The position numbers and the translations under genes were made by a program. Of a stretch of DNA of 64,000 nucleotides, positions 1 to 10,555 are shown one piece after another. Positions within the stretch are counted from its first letter, which is position 1. The number at the start of each line of letters is the position of its first letter. The notes beneath the pieces are model-generated. The model was not told the origin of the DNA. It saw nothing but the letters and a program-made list of their open reading frames with translations, and made no database searches. Source of the stretch: Notospermus geniculatus (taxonomy: Eukaryota; Nemertea; Pilidiophora; Heteronemertea; Lineidae); NCBI GenBank assembly GCA_002633025.1, contig NMRB01000707.1:1-64000 (forward strand), in the 5' to 3' direction.

Positions 1-24
1 CCTAACCCTAACCCTAACCCTAAC
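1..24. repeat. Telomere-type repeat at left edge
   Basis: About four units of CCCTAA, read as TTAGGG on the other strand, form the extreme left end and then stop abruptly in unrelated sequence. TTAGGG is the telomere repeat of vertebrates, lancelets, molluscs and annelids, whereas most arthropods use TTAGG. It may be host telomere next to an integrated element, or a viral terminal array as in some herpesviruses. The window edge hides its full length. Confidence 0.8.
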
Positions 25-98
25 TTCTCCTTCAGCAGACACGCAAAGATGGCAAGAAGTTACCACCCACCCGCCCTAGTTACATTAATGTAGTCAAT

Positions 99-1049
99 TT
101 GCATAATTATTCTCCGTATTCTTCCGCCACCTTATTCAGGTTACATGTCGCATTTCTGTATCCCTACGCTCACACGTACTTCAGTTCCGGACGGCCTCCC
201 GCGCATTTCTCCATAGTGTTTACCGCGTCTCACTCCTCGGACGTAACACACCGTTGTTACTTTATTGAGACGACGCGACTCGATACCGAACGTCACACAT
301 CTCGAATCTACGGTAACCCAATTACGATCGGATCGACGCAACGGTACCGTTACGGTAACCACGTCGATCGATTTGTACCTCGTCAGCAACGTACGCTCAC
401 ACGTACTTCGGTTCCGGACGGCTTCCCGTGCAGTTCTCCACGACGTCTACACGTGTCACCCTCCGACGTAACGCACCGGTGTTACTTGCTTCAGATGACG
501 CGACTCAATACCGCACGTCACGCATCTCGAATCTTCGGTAACCCAATTACGATCGGATCGACGCACGGTACCGTTGTCGGCGACGTTGCGGACAAGTTTC
601 GTCCGTCTCGCTTACGGTGTGCACGAGTTACAAATCAATCGACGTGGTTACCGTACGCGACGGTACTCAGTCCGTAACCTCATCCGACGCAGTGCGACTT
701 GTCCGCAATAGTCACGTAACGGCAGAGTGCGGTCACGTTACACGACGTTCCTGTGCCCGAACTGCGACATCATGAAATGTGAAAGGAACCACCACCATAA
801 ACTTCAGAACGCGATAAAGTTACAATGAGTATTATATTTATTGTTTCAAGTTACAGATCGGTCACATATCGTTACATATTCTATTTGTAACTGGAGCGTA
901 CGGTGCGTAACTTGAGCAGGTATTTTGCAACGCTCGAGCCACACCGTCACTTTACCTCGCACAAGTAGTCATCGAGTTACAGTTACCAGCACGCCGAACA
1001 ATCTCACGGACCGGTTACTGCCAACAACTTTTCATCACGTTCGAGTTAC
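99..1049. repeat. GTTAC/GTAAC-rich non-coding region with a two-copy ~232-bp tandem repeat
   Basis: Two diverged copies of a ~232-bp unit lie at about 169-400 and 401-600. Each begins CGCTCACACGTACTTC and contains the shared block ACCCAATTACGATCGGATCG. The stretch is dense in GTTAC and its complement GTAAC, a motif that also fills the introns of the recombinase gene at 15-16.4 kb. Open frames here follow the repeat and look incidental. I see no convincing gene between 600 and 1049. Confidence 0.6.
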
Positions 1050-1180
1050 GATGGGTAGTGGTCCTGATCTTTCCGATGTGACGAGGCCGAACGTATACAG
1101 TGACATCGACACGTGCGAGTACTTCGTGGAACGTGTACATCAGATCACGCCCGACGACTATCTCCACCCGTGTGCATGTG
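1050..1180 (+). pseudogene. Decayed C-terminal fragment of the BTB-like gene
   Basis: This stretch aligns at nucleotide level with the 3' part of the BTB-like gene (about 36016-36147). Shared blocks include GAGGCCGAACGTAT and CGACTATCTCCAC. Relative to that gene it lacks one C in a run near 1072, which shifts the frame, and has small indels near 1168. Similarity ends near 1180. No other part of the gene is present here. It is a truncated, frameshifted copy in the terminal region, left by duplication or recombination. Confidence 0.65.
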
Positions 1181-1213
1181 GTACGAGCAGGGAATCGTCA
1201 TCTGTTCGCAGTG

Positions 1214-1468
1214 TTATTCTTCAGCGAACGTGACACTCACTAGATATTGGCGGTAACGCTTTTGCACCGTAGATTCATTTTCGTCAATATCTTGTCCTAT
1301 GCGATCGTGTTCTTCTCGACCCGGACAGTTGATGTACACACGTTTGATTTTACGTTGAGACTGCACATCATCACGTTTTATTTTACGTTGACTCTCTACA
1401 TCGTCAATCGTCTCTTCGTAACAGTACAGGTCGATTTCAAACGGATTTTGGTCTTCGTATTCCTCCAT
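1214..1468 (-). CDS. Possible small acidic protein, 84 aa
   Basis: An ATG-initiated frame encodes a strongly charged 84-residue protein with an acidic N-terminus (MEEYEDQ) and two adjacent copies of QSQRKIKR/ESQRKIKR near residues 24-43. It runs away from the TPR gene that starts at 1665. Its composition is more protein-like than the hydrophobic frame on the opposite strand. I recognise no family. The tandem decapeptide could equally be a non-coding repeat, so this is a tentative gene. Confidence 0.35.
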   Translation of the reverse strand: MEEYEDQNPFEIDLYCYEETIDDVESQRKIKRDDVQSQRKIKRVYINCPGREEHDRIGQDIDENESTVQKRYRQYLVSVTFAEE

Positions 1469-1664
1469 ATTATTCGACGTACACTTGTCCCGCCTGGAGC
1501 CTACCTCGACAACCGTGCGTGTAATTTGCGGAGCGATGTAGTGTGGATCTTAGTGATCTAAAAAATGTACTAGTCTGATTGTCGTCAAATCGTCATACCG
1601 TATATCATGTCGCTTGTGACATCCTTGGAACACATTTAGCGATTCCACATCTTTGGTGGTCAAG

Positions 1665-3848
1665 ATGGCGTTCGAAAGCTTAACTGATGACTCCCGGAAA
1701 CTGCTCATTCAGCTTTCGGTCTTTAAGGTTCCGTTCAACGTGGAAGCAGTCATGAGAATCAGCCGTGCAGGTCCTCGGACGTTCTCGATAATCGCAACTC
1801 TTGACGATTTGATAAAGCACCAGATGTTGGAAATCGAGCACATCCTAGAGACCACGGCCGAGTTCAGAGTGATCGATGCGACTGATCACAAATCGTACAT
1901 AAACGTACGATTGTCCTTGACCAAGCAGTCCATGCAACATGTCCACGACGTTTGCAAACTTTCGGGAAAATATCGCAATATACGAGAGGAGGCCGAGAAG
2001 AATAGACAAGAGTATTACAGACATATGATCTCTACACTTGGACGTCAACTCACGCGAAACTCCCTCGTGGGTGTGGTGACACTTTCGGAATACAGAAGTT
2101 CGTTGACCGACTGCATCACCGCAGCAATAACCGACGACGCCGTGATACCGTCGTTCGACACGACGAAAGACTTCAGGATGCAGTTTCATGTTAACGTGAC
2201 CATGGAGTTGTTCGTGGAACCGAGGACACGTGCTAAGTACTACTTAAGAAAGGCAAATTTGGCTAGAGAGAAGGGTCGCTTACTTACATTTGTAGCCATG
2301 TCCACGTGGTACGCAGACACGTTTTTCGATGGCGCCGACTACGACGCGAAGAAAATCGACGCGATCCTCGAGGGTATACGGACGGTGACGGACAGCGTCG
2401 AGTTCGATCAGATGACGAGGGTGGAGACAGAAAGCAGTCAAGGCGCGTCCTTGTGTCTTGCCCACTACTTTTATGTCCGAGGGCGTGCCGATAGAGAAAA
2501 AAGGCGCTTCGAAGACGCCAGCGAGGCGTCCAGAAAAGCCGTGGATATATTCAGACGGGTACTGGGCCACGACGTCGCCTTTGCACGCGCGTTGAATCTT
2601 GCCGGAACCGTATATCACAACCTCGACAAACCGAAGCAGTCGCTCGTTTACCATAAGAAAGCGTGTGTCATCTTACAGGAACTCGCCGAACGTGATGCTA
2701 GTAACATTCATTTCGACAGCGTTATGTTCTATCAGAACGTAGCCTGCCTATATCAAACATTGGGCGCGAAGATTTTTAACCATATGTCCATCGACGCGAC
2801 TCAGGAGGAACGACGGAATCTAGTGAGCAAACGGATCGAACTTTACGATAATGGTTTAGAGTATTACGAGAAGGCCATCGACGTCGTCATCAAGTTGCAT
2901 ATGACTGGAACGTGGAATCACGCCGTAATCCTTCGGAACATGTCCGCCCTCTTGTGTGATATGGGTCGACTGCGCGAGTCTCTGAGTTCGGCAGAGGAGG
3001 AGCATGACATCGTCATGTCGTTTCATCCCGAAGATACCTTCCAACAGTTGCAGAGTAGTTTGAATCTGGCGAACGCTCAATGGGACGTGGCGCACTTGGA
3101 AAGGAAATCTGACAACTTGAACGATTACGACGAACTCATGTTTAGAACCGAACAATCTCTTCACGAAGCAACCACACATGCCATCACGATGGGTTCAACG
3201 GAAAGAAATCGATGTTATCTCGACGTCCTTTCGAAAGACTACATACGATTCATGAAGCATTCGGGTAAGGGGAAAGAGGCACATCAAGTGGCGAACATCT
3301 TCAATATCCTTATGAACAACGAACCCCCGAAGAATAAGGAGGAAACGGATCACTTAAAACGATCGCTCACAGAGCAATTACCACCTCCGTACAGGAAGCA
3401 ACACGGGGACGCGGATGATACAGTGTGTGCATATCCAGATCGTGTACGTGCACGGGTACCCGCATACGAACATGTACCTGTACTGAGGACTGGCTACGCG
3501 TCTGTGGTAGAGGGAAGCAGACGATGCTGGCGGAGGGGATTTACGTACATGATCGACGGAAGCAAACGATGGTGGCGGAGGATAGGTCTCACTCTTCGTG
3601 TACTGGCAAACGGTATCGTGACGGCGGGGGCGACAGTGGCGGTAGCGAGAGCGGCAGCGGGCGGCGAATTCTTGTCATACATACAATTTTCCTATGTGAT
3701 GTACTCTGACGCACGGCGACGGCAAACCGGCGGAGCGGCATTGTTTTTCGCCGCTTTCCGCTCGCACCGATACGTGGGGTCAGCCGCGCCTGGTCCGACG
3801 AATATCGTGCGTCCTGGTCTCCGGATTCCAAACGAGGAATATGACTAG
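1665..3848 (+). CDS. TPR-repeat protein resembling the C-terminal part of NB-ARC/STAND proteins, 727 aa
   Basis: The first ATG in frame is at 1665; the frame is open upstream from a TTG at 1653. Residues ~1-60 (with LLIQLSVFKVPF) resemble the winged-helix segment that follows the ATPase of NB-ARC/NACHT proteins. Residues ~270-560 carry tetratricopeptide-like helical pairs, for example ARALNLAGTVYHNLDKPKQS and NVACLYQTLG. No Walker A motif is present, so the nucleotide-binding part is absent. The C-terminal ~120 residues are Arg/Trp-rich with two copies of a W-R-R pattern, then an Ala/Val-rich hydrophobic segment. Such proteins act as protein-interaction scaffolds. A capture from a host immune-type STAND gene is plausible but unproven. 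The neighbouring RING gene converges on it. Confidence 0.6.
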   Translation: MAFESLTDDSRKLLIQLSVFKVPFNVEAVMRISRAGPRTFSIIATLDDLIKHQMLEIEHILETTAEFRVIDATDHKSYINVRLSLTKQSMQHVHDVCKLSGKYRNIREEAEKNRQEYYRHMISTLGRQLTRNSLVGVVTLSEYRSSLTDCITAAITDDAVIPSFDTTKDFRMQFHVNVTMELFVEPRTRAKYYLRKANLAREKGRLLTFVAMSTWYADTFFDGADYDAKKIDAILEGIRTVTDSVEFDQMTRVETESSQGASLCLAHYFYVRGRADREKRRFEDASEASRKAVDIFRRVLGHDVAFARALNLAGTVYHNLDKPKQSLVYHKKACVILQELAERDASNIHFDSVMFYQNVACLYQTLGAKIFNHMSIDATQEERRNLVSKRIELYDNGLEYYEKAIDVVIKLHMTGTWNHAVILRNMSALLCDMGRLRESLSSAEEEHDIVMSFHPEDTFQQLQSSLNLANAQWDVAHLERKSDNLNDYDELMFRTEQSLHEATTHAITMGSTERNRCYLDVLSKDYIRFMKHSGKGKEAHQVANIFNILMNNEPPKNKEETDHLKRSLTEQLPPPYRKQHGDADDTVCAYPDRVRARVPAYEHVPVLRTGYASVVEGSRRCWRRGFTYMIDGSKRWWRRIGLTLRVLANGIVTAGATVAVARAAAGGEFLSYIQFSYVMYSDARRRQTGGAALFFAAFRSHRYVGSAAPGPTNIVRPGLRIPNEEYD

Positions 3849-3978
3849 ATAATGAGAACACATCGATTTTTCCAACAGTGATATATTCTATTTACAACTT
3901 CGCACATGTACAGAAATGTATGGTATATATTATCCAGACAAATAAATGTTCATGTTCACAACACTTGCTACTACTCTC

Positions 3979-5469
3979 TCAATAATTGTACAGTTGCTGA
4001 CTCGCAGCGAACAGTTCTCGATTGATTGCAATCTCTCTGTAAGAGTAGTGTTTCAAACGCTGTTTCCAATAGTAAAAGCTATGCTGCCACTCTCGATCCG
4101 ACGCGGTGTACGTCGGAAACGGCAGTTTATCCTCTGTCTTCCCGCAGGCCGGACAGCGCACATGGACAAGATACCGTCCTGCCAGACGTCCCTTTTCATT
4201 CACGACGTTCGCAAGTTCTATAACACATTCCTTGCACACAAGTCGACCACAACACGGTTGTGCACACTGATTTCTTTCGTCGCTCACCTTGCGCATGCAC
4301 AGTCTACACTTGTCCCACTCGAGAAGTTCGTGCCGCATTCGCATCAATTGTTCCAGTTCCACATTCCACGCTGTCCCCAACCGCCGCGTCGGATGATGGG
4401 CTTCAACGCGGAAGTCCTCCGTCGACCACCAGTTTGGTTGAAAGCAAACATCGTCGTATCTGAGATTGTTTGCAAAGTATTGGACGATATCATATTCTCG
4501 ATACGTGTCCACCAGTGCGCGTCTGTCCTCTCTACGACGTCTCCGCAGGGTGTCCGCCATCTTATCTCTGAACGATACACGTCGTACTTCATTCCGCCAC
4601 CATCTCGCTCGTGTCTTTCTTGGTCCTGATGGAGTCCGACCTGAATTGACCGAAGTACTAACAGCATCGGCGTCTTCCATATTCCTCACGTTCGCCGCAG
4701 CGGAAGTCGGTGGAGTTTCCGGCACGACGTCCACTTCTAGGTTATCAGAATCTTCCTTGTTCCACGCGTTCGCCGCAGCGGGAGTCGGTGGAGTTTCCGG
4801 TACGACGTCCACCTCCGGAACATCGGCATCTGTGTTCACCGGCGTCACCAAGGCCGGCACGTCGTCATCATCAGACAACAATTCTTCGGAACCGTCGCGT
4901 ACGTAACGTGTCTCCTGGTCACCGTTAGCCGAGTCCGTTGCGTTTATCGTGTTGATCTCTTCCGCCATGTTGATCGCCAATCTCAGCATATCGTTCTCTC
5001 GGTTGATTCGCATCTCAGTGCGATCGGTGACAGGTATGGTGTACTCGATGTCCGCCCTACAGATCGGACACTTGCGGACCCGAGTCGTGCACGTCACGCA
5101 GCAGACATCGTGATAGCACGGAAGGCACGTGCACTTGAGATGACCGGCGTCGAACACATGGAAACACACAACACAGGCGGGAATGTCTTCTTCCTTACAA
5201 CTGATTGATCTGGTCACGACGTCGGCCATGAAGAATAACACTTCGTCACTCACCACACCTCTGATGAGGTCGACGGCGGTCTCGACCAAGCTTTCTCTAT
5301 CGATTCTTCCACGTAGTCCCAACATCATTTCGCCGATAAGGATGTGCAGGCGGTTTACCTGCATCCGTAATCCGATTACGCCGACCTGCCTGCGTTCACT
5401 CGTGTTCATGATGATAGACGTGTTCTCGTGATCGTCTGTCGCTAGAAGTGTGGTGATATCCAACCGCAT
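3979..5469 (-). CDS. Double-RING-finger protein, candidate E3 ubiquitin ligase, 496 aa
   Basis: An N-terminal RING at residues ~100-150 shows CVVCFHVF, a Cys/His block (CLPCYHDVCC) and CPIC in the C3HC4 order. A second Cys-rich module near residues 395-455 has CRLC, CCGRLVCKEC and CPAC, consistent with another RING-like fold. Between them is an acidic disordered linker with two tandem copies of EVDVVPETPPT followed by AAAN. RING proteins usually recruit E2 enzymes, and large DNA viruses often carry several to redirect host ubiquitination; the target here is unknown. The start ATG complements 5467-5469. The 3' end faces the TPR gene with 130 bp between. The N-terminal RING resembles that of the primase at 10.6-14.2 kb, suggesting shared origin. 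Confidence 0.75.
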   Translation of the reverse strand: MRLDITTLLATDDHENTSIIMNTSERRQVGVIGLRMQVNRLHILIGEMMLGLRGRIDRESLVETAVDLIRGVVSDEVLFFMADVVTRSISCKEEDIPACVVCFHVFDAGHLKCTCLPCYHDVCCVTCTTRVRKCPICRADIEYTIPVTDRTEMRINRENDMLRLAINMAEEINTINATDSANGDQETRYVRDGSEELLSDDDDVPALVTPVNTDADVPEVDVVPETPPTPAAANAWNKEDSDNLEVDVVPETPPTSAAANVRNMEDADAVSTSVNSGRTPSGPRKTRARWWRNEVRRVSFRDKMADTLRRRRREDRRALVDTYREYDIVQYFANNLRYDDVCFQPNWWSTEDFRVEAHHPTRRLGTAWNVELEQLMRMRHELLEWDKCRLCMRKVSDERNQCAQPCCGRLVCKECVIELANVVNEKGRLAGRYLVHVRCPACGKTEDKLPFPTYTASDREWQHSFYYWKQRLKHYSYREIAINRELFAASQQLYNY

Positions 5470-5655
5470 CTTGTCATGTATACCAGAGTCTGACTATCGC
5501 ACCCCGATTGGAAGGCGTACACGTGGTGAACTGACGTTGCGCATGAGTCGTCACACTATGACTCATACCTTATTCATAACAACCTGTACGCGTCATCCTC
5601 ATTTTTTTCATACTTGATTCCTGCCACGCGTCGTCAATCACGGAATAGCATCACG
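5470..5655. promoter_or_regulatory. Divergent intergenic region
   Basis: A 186-bp gap separates the divergent RING and 1,551-aa genes and must hold both promoters. It contains a T-rich tract near 5602-5609. I see no classical TATA box for either gene. Confidence 0.3.
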
Positions 5656-8600
5656 ATGAACCGCACACGACGGACGTCCGACAATTTCGGCGTAACGTTC
5701 AGCACCATCGTGAAACGCGACGCTAGGTTGGGCGATTACCCCGATGCGGACGAGATTAACTCCATACGACCCGAGGACGATCCGGTGGCAGTGGCGTACA
5801 ATGGCAACGACATGTTCTTACTGGACGATAACAAGTACACGTCGGCGCCCTGCGTGACAGTGATTTACAGTGCAGCGACTGGTTCGTTGCAGTGTCACGT
5901 GCCCAACGTGCAGTTGGTTTACGGAATCGGACTGCTCATCATTCACCGTAACGACGGGACGTCGTGTTTCGTAATTCGACCCGACGTAACTCGATGGTTA
6001 GACACTTCAACTGGGTTATCGATCCTGGAACGAGAGCGCCTCGTGTCGTGGTTGAATCGCATTCCCATGAGCGTGCGTAACCTGTCAGAATCCGTATACG
6101 TGACCCGCTTCGACACTGGGAACGGATTCACACACGATCGGGACATCGCCGAGGTGTTCGAGTGGTTGCGAACATCGCACGATAACGTGATCAGGATGCG
6201 AGAGGAGATGCACACGATAGGTCACACCGACAACGACCGATTGTCGGGTAAAGTACGCGAAACAATGTTGCGAGTCCGCGCCATGTTTCGCGGTCCCTCG
6301 TTCGAAGAATTTCACTCAGAACCGGTCGCCGACGCGCCCAACCATACGACGGCGACAAACGACGTCGGAGTACACACCACGACGTCCGGTACGGGTCAGG
6401 TGCCGCCCGATAGTGTCGTGCTCGCCGATCCGATAGACGTATCTTTGGATGACGACAACGAAGTGGTTGAACTTTCAGCAATCACACCACCTCCGGACGG
6501 TGACGCCGACGCGGACCCCCGGTCGCCGGACGACGAGATTGTCCACCCGGATATTTTAGGTGGGACTTCGGCGCCCGACGTCCGCCGTCGATCTCCTGAA
6601 CCGGAAGAGAACGGCGATATCGAGACCACGACACCTGTGGACACCGAAGACGTGTTTTCGGATGCGGAAACCGAGCCCCCCGACGACGACGTATACCTCA
6701 CAGATCTCATATCTCCTCCGAACAGTGACACCGACACGAACGCTCGGTCACCCGACGATGAAATTGTCTGCCTGGACGATTTGGGCGAGACTCTAGTACC
6801 CAACGACCATCGTCATTTTTCTCCTGAACCGGACGTGGTCGAGGTGATCGAGATCGAGACGACGACCGGCGACGAGGCGGAGACGCCCAGTGTCGAACAC
6901 ATCGCCAAACGTTGCTTTCACGAGAATCAACTCGGCATGTACAATTGTCCTCGGTGTATGCCAGTCACTGAAGATTCCAACAACGGCGACAATTACGCAG
7001 ACGAGACAGAAACGACCGGAGTGATCCGAACCGAGGTGAACGGTGCCGCCGGAGTGCCATCCGACAACACTGCACGATCTCCACACTCGATGGACGCATC
7101 TTCAGATGCGGAGACCGTGCCTCCCGACACCGACGTGATGGAAGACTCCCAACCGTCGTCTGCGGTCGCCGAGTCTCCCGACGACGACGTCGTAGAGGTT
7201 CCACCATCCACAGCAGATCCGTACGACGACTCCGATGAATCGAGACATTCCGTAGTGCTCGACGAACATCGACAAGACGTCAGCCGGCTCGTCAACGGTA
7301 TCGTAGACGCCGACACATTTTTACAAAATACTCGCGAGATCATCGGTCTGTTACCGAACGGAGACCGTAACGCCGATTGGATTGGACGCATGAATCGCGA
7401 CATGGGGTATCTCGTCGACTTGGTCGTTCCCGTCAATGGCGGCGAGGTCGGGGTGTTAAGGAAGTGCATACAGGCAGTGACAACCGTGGCCGATGCAATG
7501 AAAACCATCGCCGATGCCGTTATGCGACGTTCGGATGGCGTTGGACTCGACTCGTGTCTACCGGTGACGTTAATGGACAGGATGCGCACCGTTATAAAAA
7601 GGGACACGTTCGCCGGCATGTTATCGTATTACGTACAAACGTTTCTGCGAGATCGCAACGGATCGTTCCTGACCTACGACACCAACGCACTGGACAGGTT
7701 CGTCAGAGACGGAAACGAAGACGGGATTCGACCAGCCATCGAATGTCTGAGAAATGCCAACACCAGAAGGAAAACCAGGTTTTCCCGTCACGTCGAATCC
7801 GCGAGACGTCGAGTGTATCAGTTCGAAAACGAAAACGTGTTAGACTGGAGCGTGGGAAATCTGAAACACTTCGTGCGGGCGGTAAAGTCGATAAACGATG
7901 CCGATCCGATCGAACTGCCCGACGCCGACGCAGTGTTTCAACGACCCATCGAGTTGTACGAACACCTCGTCGGCGAACAGACAATCGACGAACAGGTGCT
8001 TGCCGACAGACATTGCAAATTCGCTCTGTGCGGTGGCGCTGCCGGCAACGATCGTCCGCTGTCGCCCATCAGAGGGGGCGATCTGAAGGCCAGCGAGGTC
8101 CTCGACAAGATCGGCGCTTTCACGAACGTGACTGATGCGGACGACGACGTCACGTTAACGGAGTTGTTTCGAAGTGCGGCGGACGAATTAGCGAATGAGT
8201 TGTTGAAGAATTATTGGGAAGTGACCGAGGACGCGGTGCGAACCCTGAACGCCTTTTGTAACTTGGTGCGTATCCTGGAGGCGACGGACGTGGAAGCGGG
8301 GGAACCCTTCGCGTGTGTCGGACGTCACCCGGACGCGAATGACAAACTACGATACATGCAACACACGAGAAGATTGCGAGGCCTCGACGTGACGTCTCCG
8401 AGAGACCTGCAGCCGATTTCAAAACTGTTTCCACTCGACATGCGTCCGGTCGATCGGGAGTCATTAACCGATGTCACGGCGGACATATTCGAACAGACGA
8501 TCAGCTGCTGGAACGACATGCACATGGATTACGTCGTCGTGCAACGCGACAGATTGCAAACCTATACCGACACCGTCAGACGAGTGATGGACGAAGTGCG

Positions 8601-10311
8601 AGACACGATGTTATATCCCGATCGCGACACGTTGAACGAGGTTTACGCACACGGAAATCAACTCATTACGAAGGCGATGCCCGAGGCGAAAGACAATCCC
8701 GATGCGTGGTGGAATGCCGTGAGATACGCGGGTAACGTCACGGAGACCACCGCCACACTGAACAGACACGTGGCAGACACTCGCGAAACACGTCGTCGAT
8801 TCGAAACTTTGATGACGCATTGGAAGATAGGTTTGGGAGATAATCAGAGCGGGACCGATCCAACGTGCGACGACATCGACACGATGGCCGTCGGACTGAT
8901 AAATCACGTTAAACATCAGTACGACGGCACCTTCATCAACGGTCTGTTACGCGGTCTCGCTCAGTTGTGCCAAAATCGCACGGACGTGGTGACCAGACGC
9001 ATTTCGAGGGACGTTTCGAACGCGATCGATCTGGCGGATCAATTGAACGAACTAGAATTTCGATACCGATCTACCGCAGCCGGTGAGGTGACGTCCGTGT
9101 ACGTGACCGGGGACGAGTTTAGACGGTTCTTGGCGGGTTTCGATGCAGACTCAAGAGCGGCCCTGATCACCGGCGTGCTACAAAATTACGGGGTGCTCGA
9201 CGGGTTCAAACACGTGGGACAATACGCATTTCAGGACGAGTGCGACAAGTTCGTGTTGGCCAGACTGAACGACGAGAGGTTTAGATCGGCCAAGAGACAC
9301 TCGCACCTACTGACGATGTTGGTCATTAGTTATCTACGTAACGTCGATCCGTTACGGATAGTGTCGTGGAACGTACACACTGCTCCGAGCGAAGAGGACG
9401 GATTCCGTTTCATCATGCACGACAGAGCATTGGATAAACACGATTCTCTAGACTATTACGCCGGGGTGTGGCAAGGGAACGGTCCGTTGACACTGTACGA
9501 GAATTTGAAATCGACCGACGGCTCCGTACCAATAGAATTCGGAGACGGTTGCAACGAAGAGGTGAAACTGGCGTACGAACGAGACGACGCGCTGGATCGT
9601 ATGATTCGCCTAGTGTCCGCCTGTTGCATATACGACGACCTCGGTCTGTCGGCCGCCTGCCACATGATAACCGACGCAAAACGTTTTTGGATCGACTCAT
9701 ACTTCACGGCGCTTTCGAGAGTCTACCAGGAAGCGTCCGAGGAGTCTAACGGACAAGTGTACAAGGTGATAGACAGAGTAGTTAAGGTGGCGAGAGTGGG
9801 TCATGAAACGGAAACTTTCGACGACCTTTTTCATGACAGGCACGTCACACGTTTGCAAAAATTACCCAACGTGCGAGTAGACTCGGTGACCATCAGTCTA
9901 TATCCCACACCGTCGGACTACAGGCGAGAGACGGACACGACGGACGAAGAACACCAACAACCAGGATCTTTTCCAACCGTTTACAGTGACAGCGAAGACA
10001 CTCTTCCCGACATCTCGCACATATATAGGCGCCGATCTACACGACGACAGAATACCGCGACAACGTCTCCCGTCGTGCACGACACGTGTCTCCCGTCGCC
10101 AACGGTTTCATTTCCAACAACACCGAGGATACGAAGGGGCATTCTCGGTCGATCATCATCACGCATCAATCACCCTCCACGACATCGCTCTCCAACGCCA
10201 CCCAACAGTGATAACGATTCCAATTCGGTCGTGGTCCGAATATTCAACGATCGGAAGAATTACTGTAAAAAACTGATAAAGAATCTGATACAGTTGGGTG
10301 TCCGGTCGTAA
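5656..10311 (+). CDS. Large acidic protein of unknown family, 1,551 aa
   Basis: The first ATG is at 5656; the frame is open upstream from a TTG at 5614. The first ~24 residues are encoded by a 67-bp segment that recurs inside the BIR domain of the IAP gene at 45.5 kb. Residues ~30-200 look globular. Residues ~210-540 are acidic and disordered, with two imperfect copies of a ~70-residue block containing RSPDDEIV and SPEP, and an isolated NCPRCMP motif. Residues ~550-1430 look helical and globular with no motif I recognise. The C-terminal ~120 residues are Ser/Thr/Arg-rich and end in a basic segment. Size and composition suit a structural or tegument-like protein, but this is inference only. 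Confidence 0.75.
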   Translation: MNRTRRTSDNFGVTFSTIVKRDARLGDYPDADEINSIRPEDDPVAVAYNGNDMFLLDDNKYTSAPCVTVIYSAATGSLQCHVPNVQLVYGIGLLIIHRNDGTSCFVIRPDVTRWLDTSTGLSILERERLVSWLNRIPMSVRNLSESVYVTRFDTGNGFTHDRDIAEVFEWLRTSHDNVIRMREEMHTIGHTDNDRLSGKVRETMLRVRAMFRGPSFEEFHSEPVADAPNHTTATNDVGVHTTTSGTGQVPPDSVVLADPIDVSLDDDNEVVELSAITPPPDGDADADPRSPDDEIVHPDILGGTSAPDVRRRSPEPEENGDIETTTPVDTEDVFSDAETEPPDDDVYLTDLISPPNSDTDTNARSPDDEIVCLDDLGETLVPNDHRHFSPEPDVVEVIEIETTTGDEAETPSVEHIAKRCFHENQLGMYNCPRCMPVTEDSNNGDNYADETETTGVIRTEVNGAAGVPSDNTARSPHSMDASSDAETVPPDTDVMEDSQPSSAVAESPDDDVVEVPPSTADPYDDSDESRHSVVLDEHRQDVSRLVNGIVDADTFLQNTREIIGLLPNGDRNADWIGRMNRDMGYLVDLVVPVNGGEVGVLRKCIQAVTTVADAMKTIADAVMRRSDGVGLDSCLPVTLMDRMRTVIKRDTFAGMLSYYVQTFLRDRNGSFLTYDTNALDRFVRDGNEDGIRPAIECLRNANTRRKTRFSRHVESARRRVYQFENENVLDWSVGNLKHFVRAVKSINDADPIELPDADAVFQRPIELYEHLVGEQTIDEQVLADRHCKFALCGGAAGNDRPLSPIRGGDLKASEVLDKIGAFTNVTDADDDVTLTELFRSAADELANELLKNYWEVTEDAVRTLNAFCNLVRILEATDVEAGEPFACVGRHPDANDKLRYMQHTRRLRGLDVTSPRDLQPISKLFPLDMRPVDRESLTDVTADIFEQTISCWNDMHMDYVVVQRDRLQTYTDTVRRVMDEVRDTMLYPDRDTLNEVYAHGNQLITKAMPEAKDNPDAWWNAVRYAGNVTETTATLNRHVADTRETRRRFETLMTHWKIGLGDNQSGTDPTCDDIDTMAVGLINHVKHQYDGTFINGLLRGLAQLCQNRTDVVTRRISRDVSNAIDLADQLNELEFRYRSTAAGEVTSVYVTGDEFRRFLAGFDADSRAALITGVLQNYGVLDGFKHVGQYAFQDECDKFVLARLNDERFRSAKRHSHLLTMLVISYLRNVDPLRIVSWNVHTAPSEEDGFRFIMHDRALDKHDSLDYYAGVWQGNGPLTLYENLKSTDGSVPIEFGDGCNEEVKLAYERDDALDRMIRLVSACCIYDDLGLSAACHMITDAKRFWIDSYFTALSRVYQEASEESNGQVYKVIDRVVKVARVGHETETFDDLFHDRHVTRLQKLPNVRVDSVTISLYPTPSDYRRETDTTDEEHQQPGSFPTVYSDSEDTLPDISHIYRRRSTRRQNTATTSPVVHDTCLPSPTVSFPTTPRIRRGILGRSSSRINHPPRHRSPTPPNSDNDSNSVVVRIFNDRKNYCKKLIKNLIQLGVRS

Positions 10312-10555
10312 CTTCATTCTCGTTAGTGTGTGTACACGTATACGACGAATAAAATGATACATGAACCACTGTATTCTCGTGTCCGCGGTGCCTACAGCAA
10401 AATGCACGTAAAATACATTACGATATATGGTCGTAGACGCCAACCGTTACCACAATATAGGACAATATCTAGCACTACATGTAACATGCATTTCACAGTT
10501 CCCCGACAAGCGCCACGCTCTCCCTTCTAACGGTGAAAAACCACTAGAATGTTCC
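10312..10555. other. Convergent intergenic region
   Basis: The 3' ends of the 1,551-aa and primase genes meet here. AATAAAATG near 10348 could be the poly(A) signal of the forward gene. No further gene is seen. Confidence 0.35.

Noticed and set aside
99-677. 192-codon forward frame near the left end
   Set aside because: It spans the two-copy GTTAC-rich repeat, the protein repeats with the DNA unit, and its composition is not protein-like.
1247-1561. Hydrophobic 104-codon forward frame
   Set aside because: It is the complement of a charged reverse frame; its hydrophobicity comes from reading Lys/Glu codons backwards.
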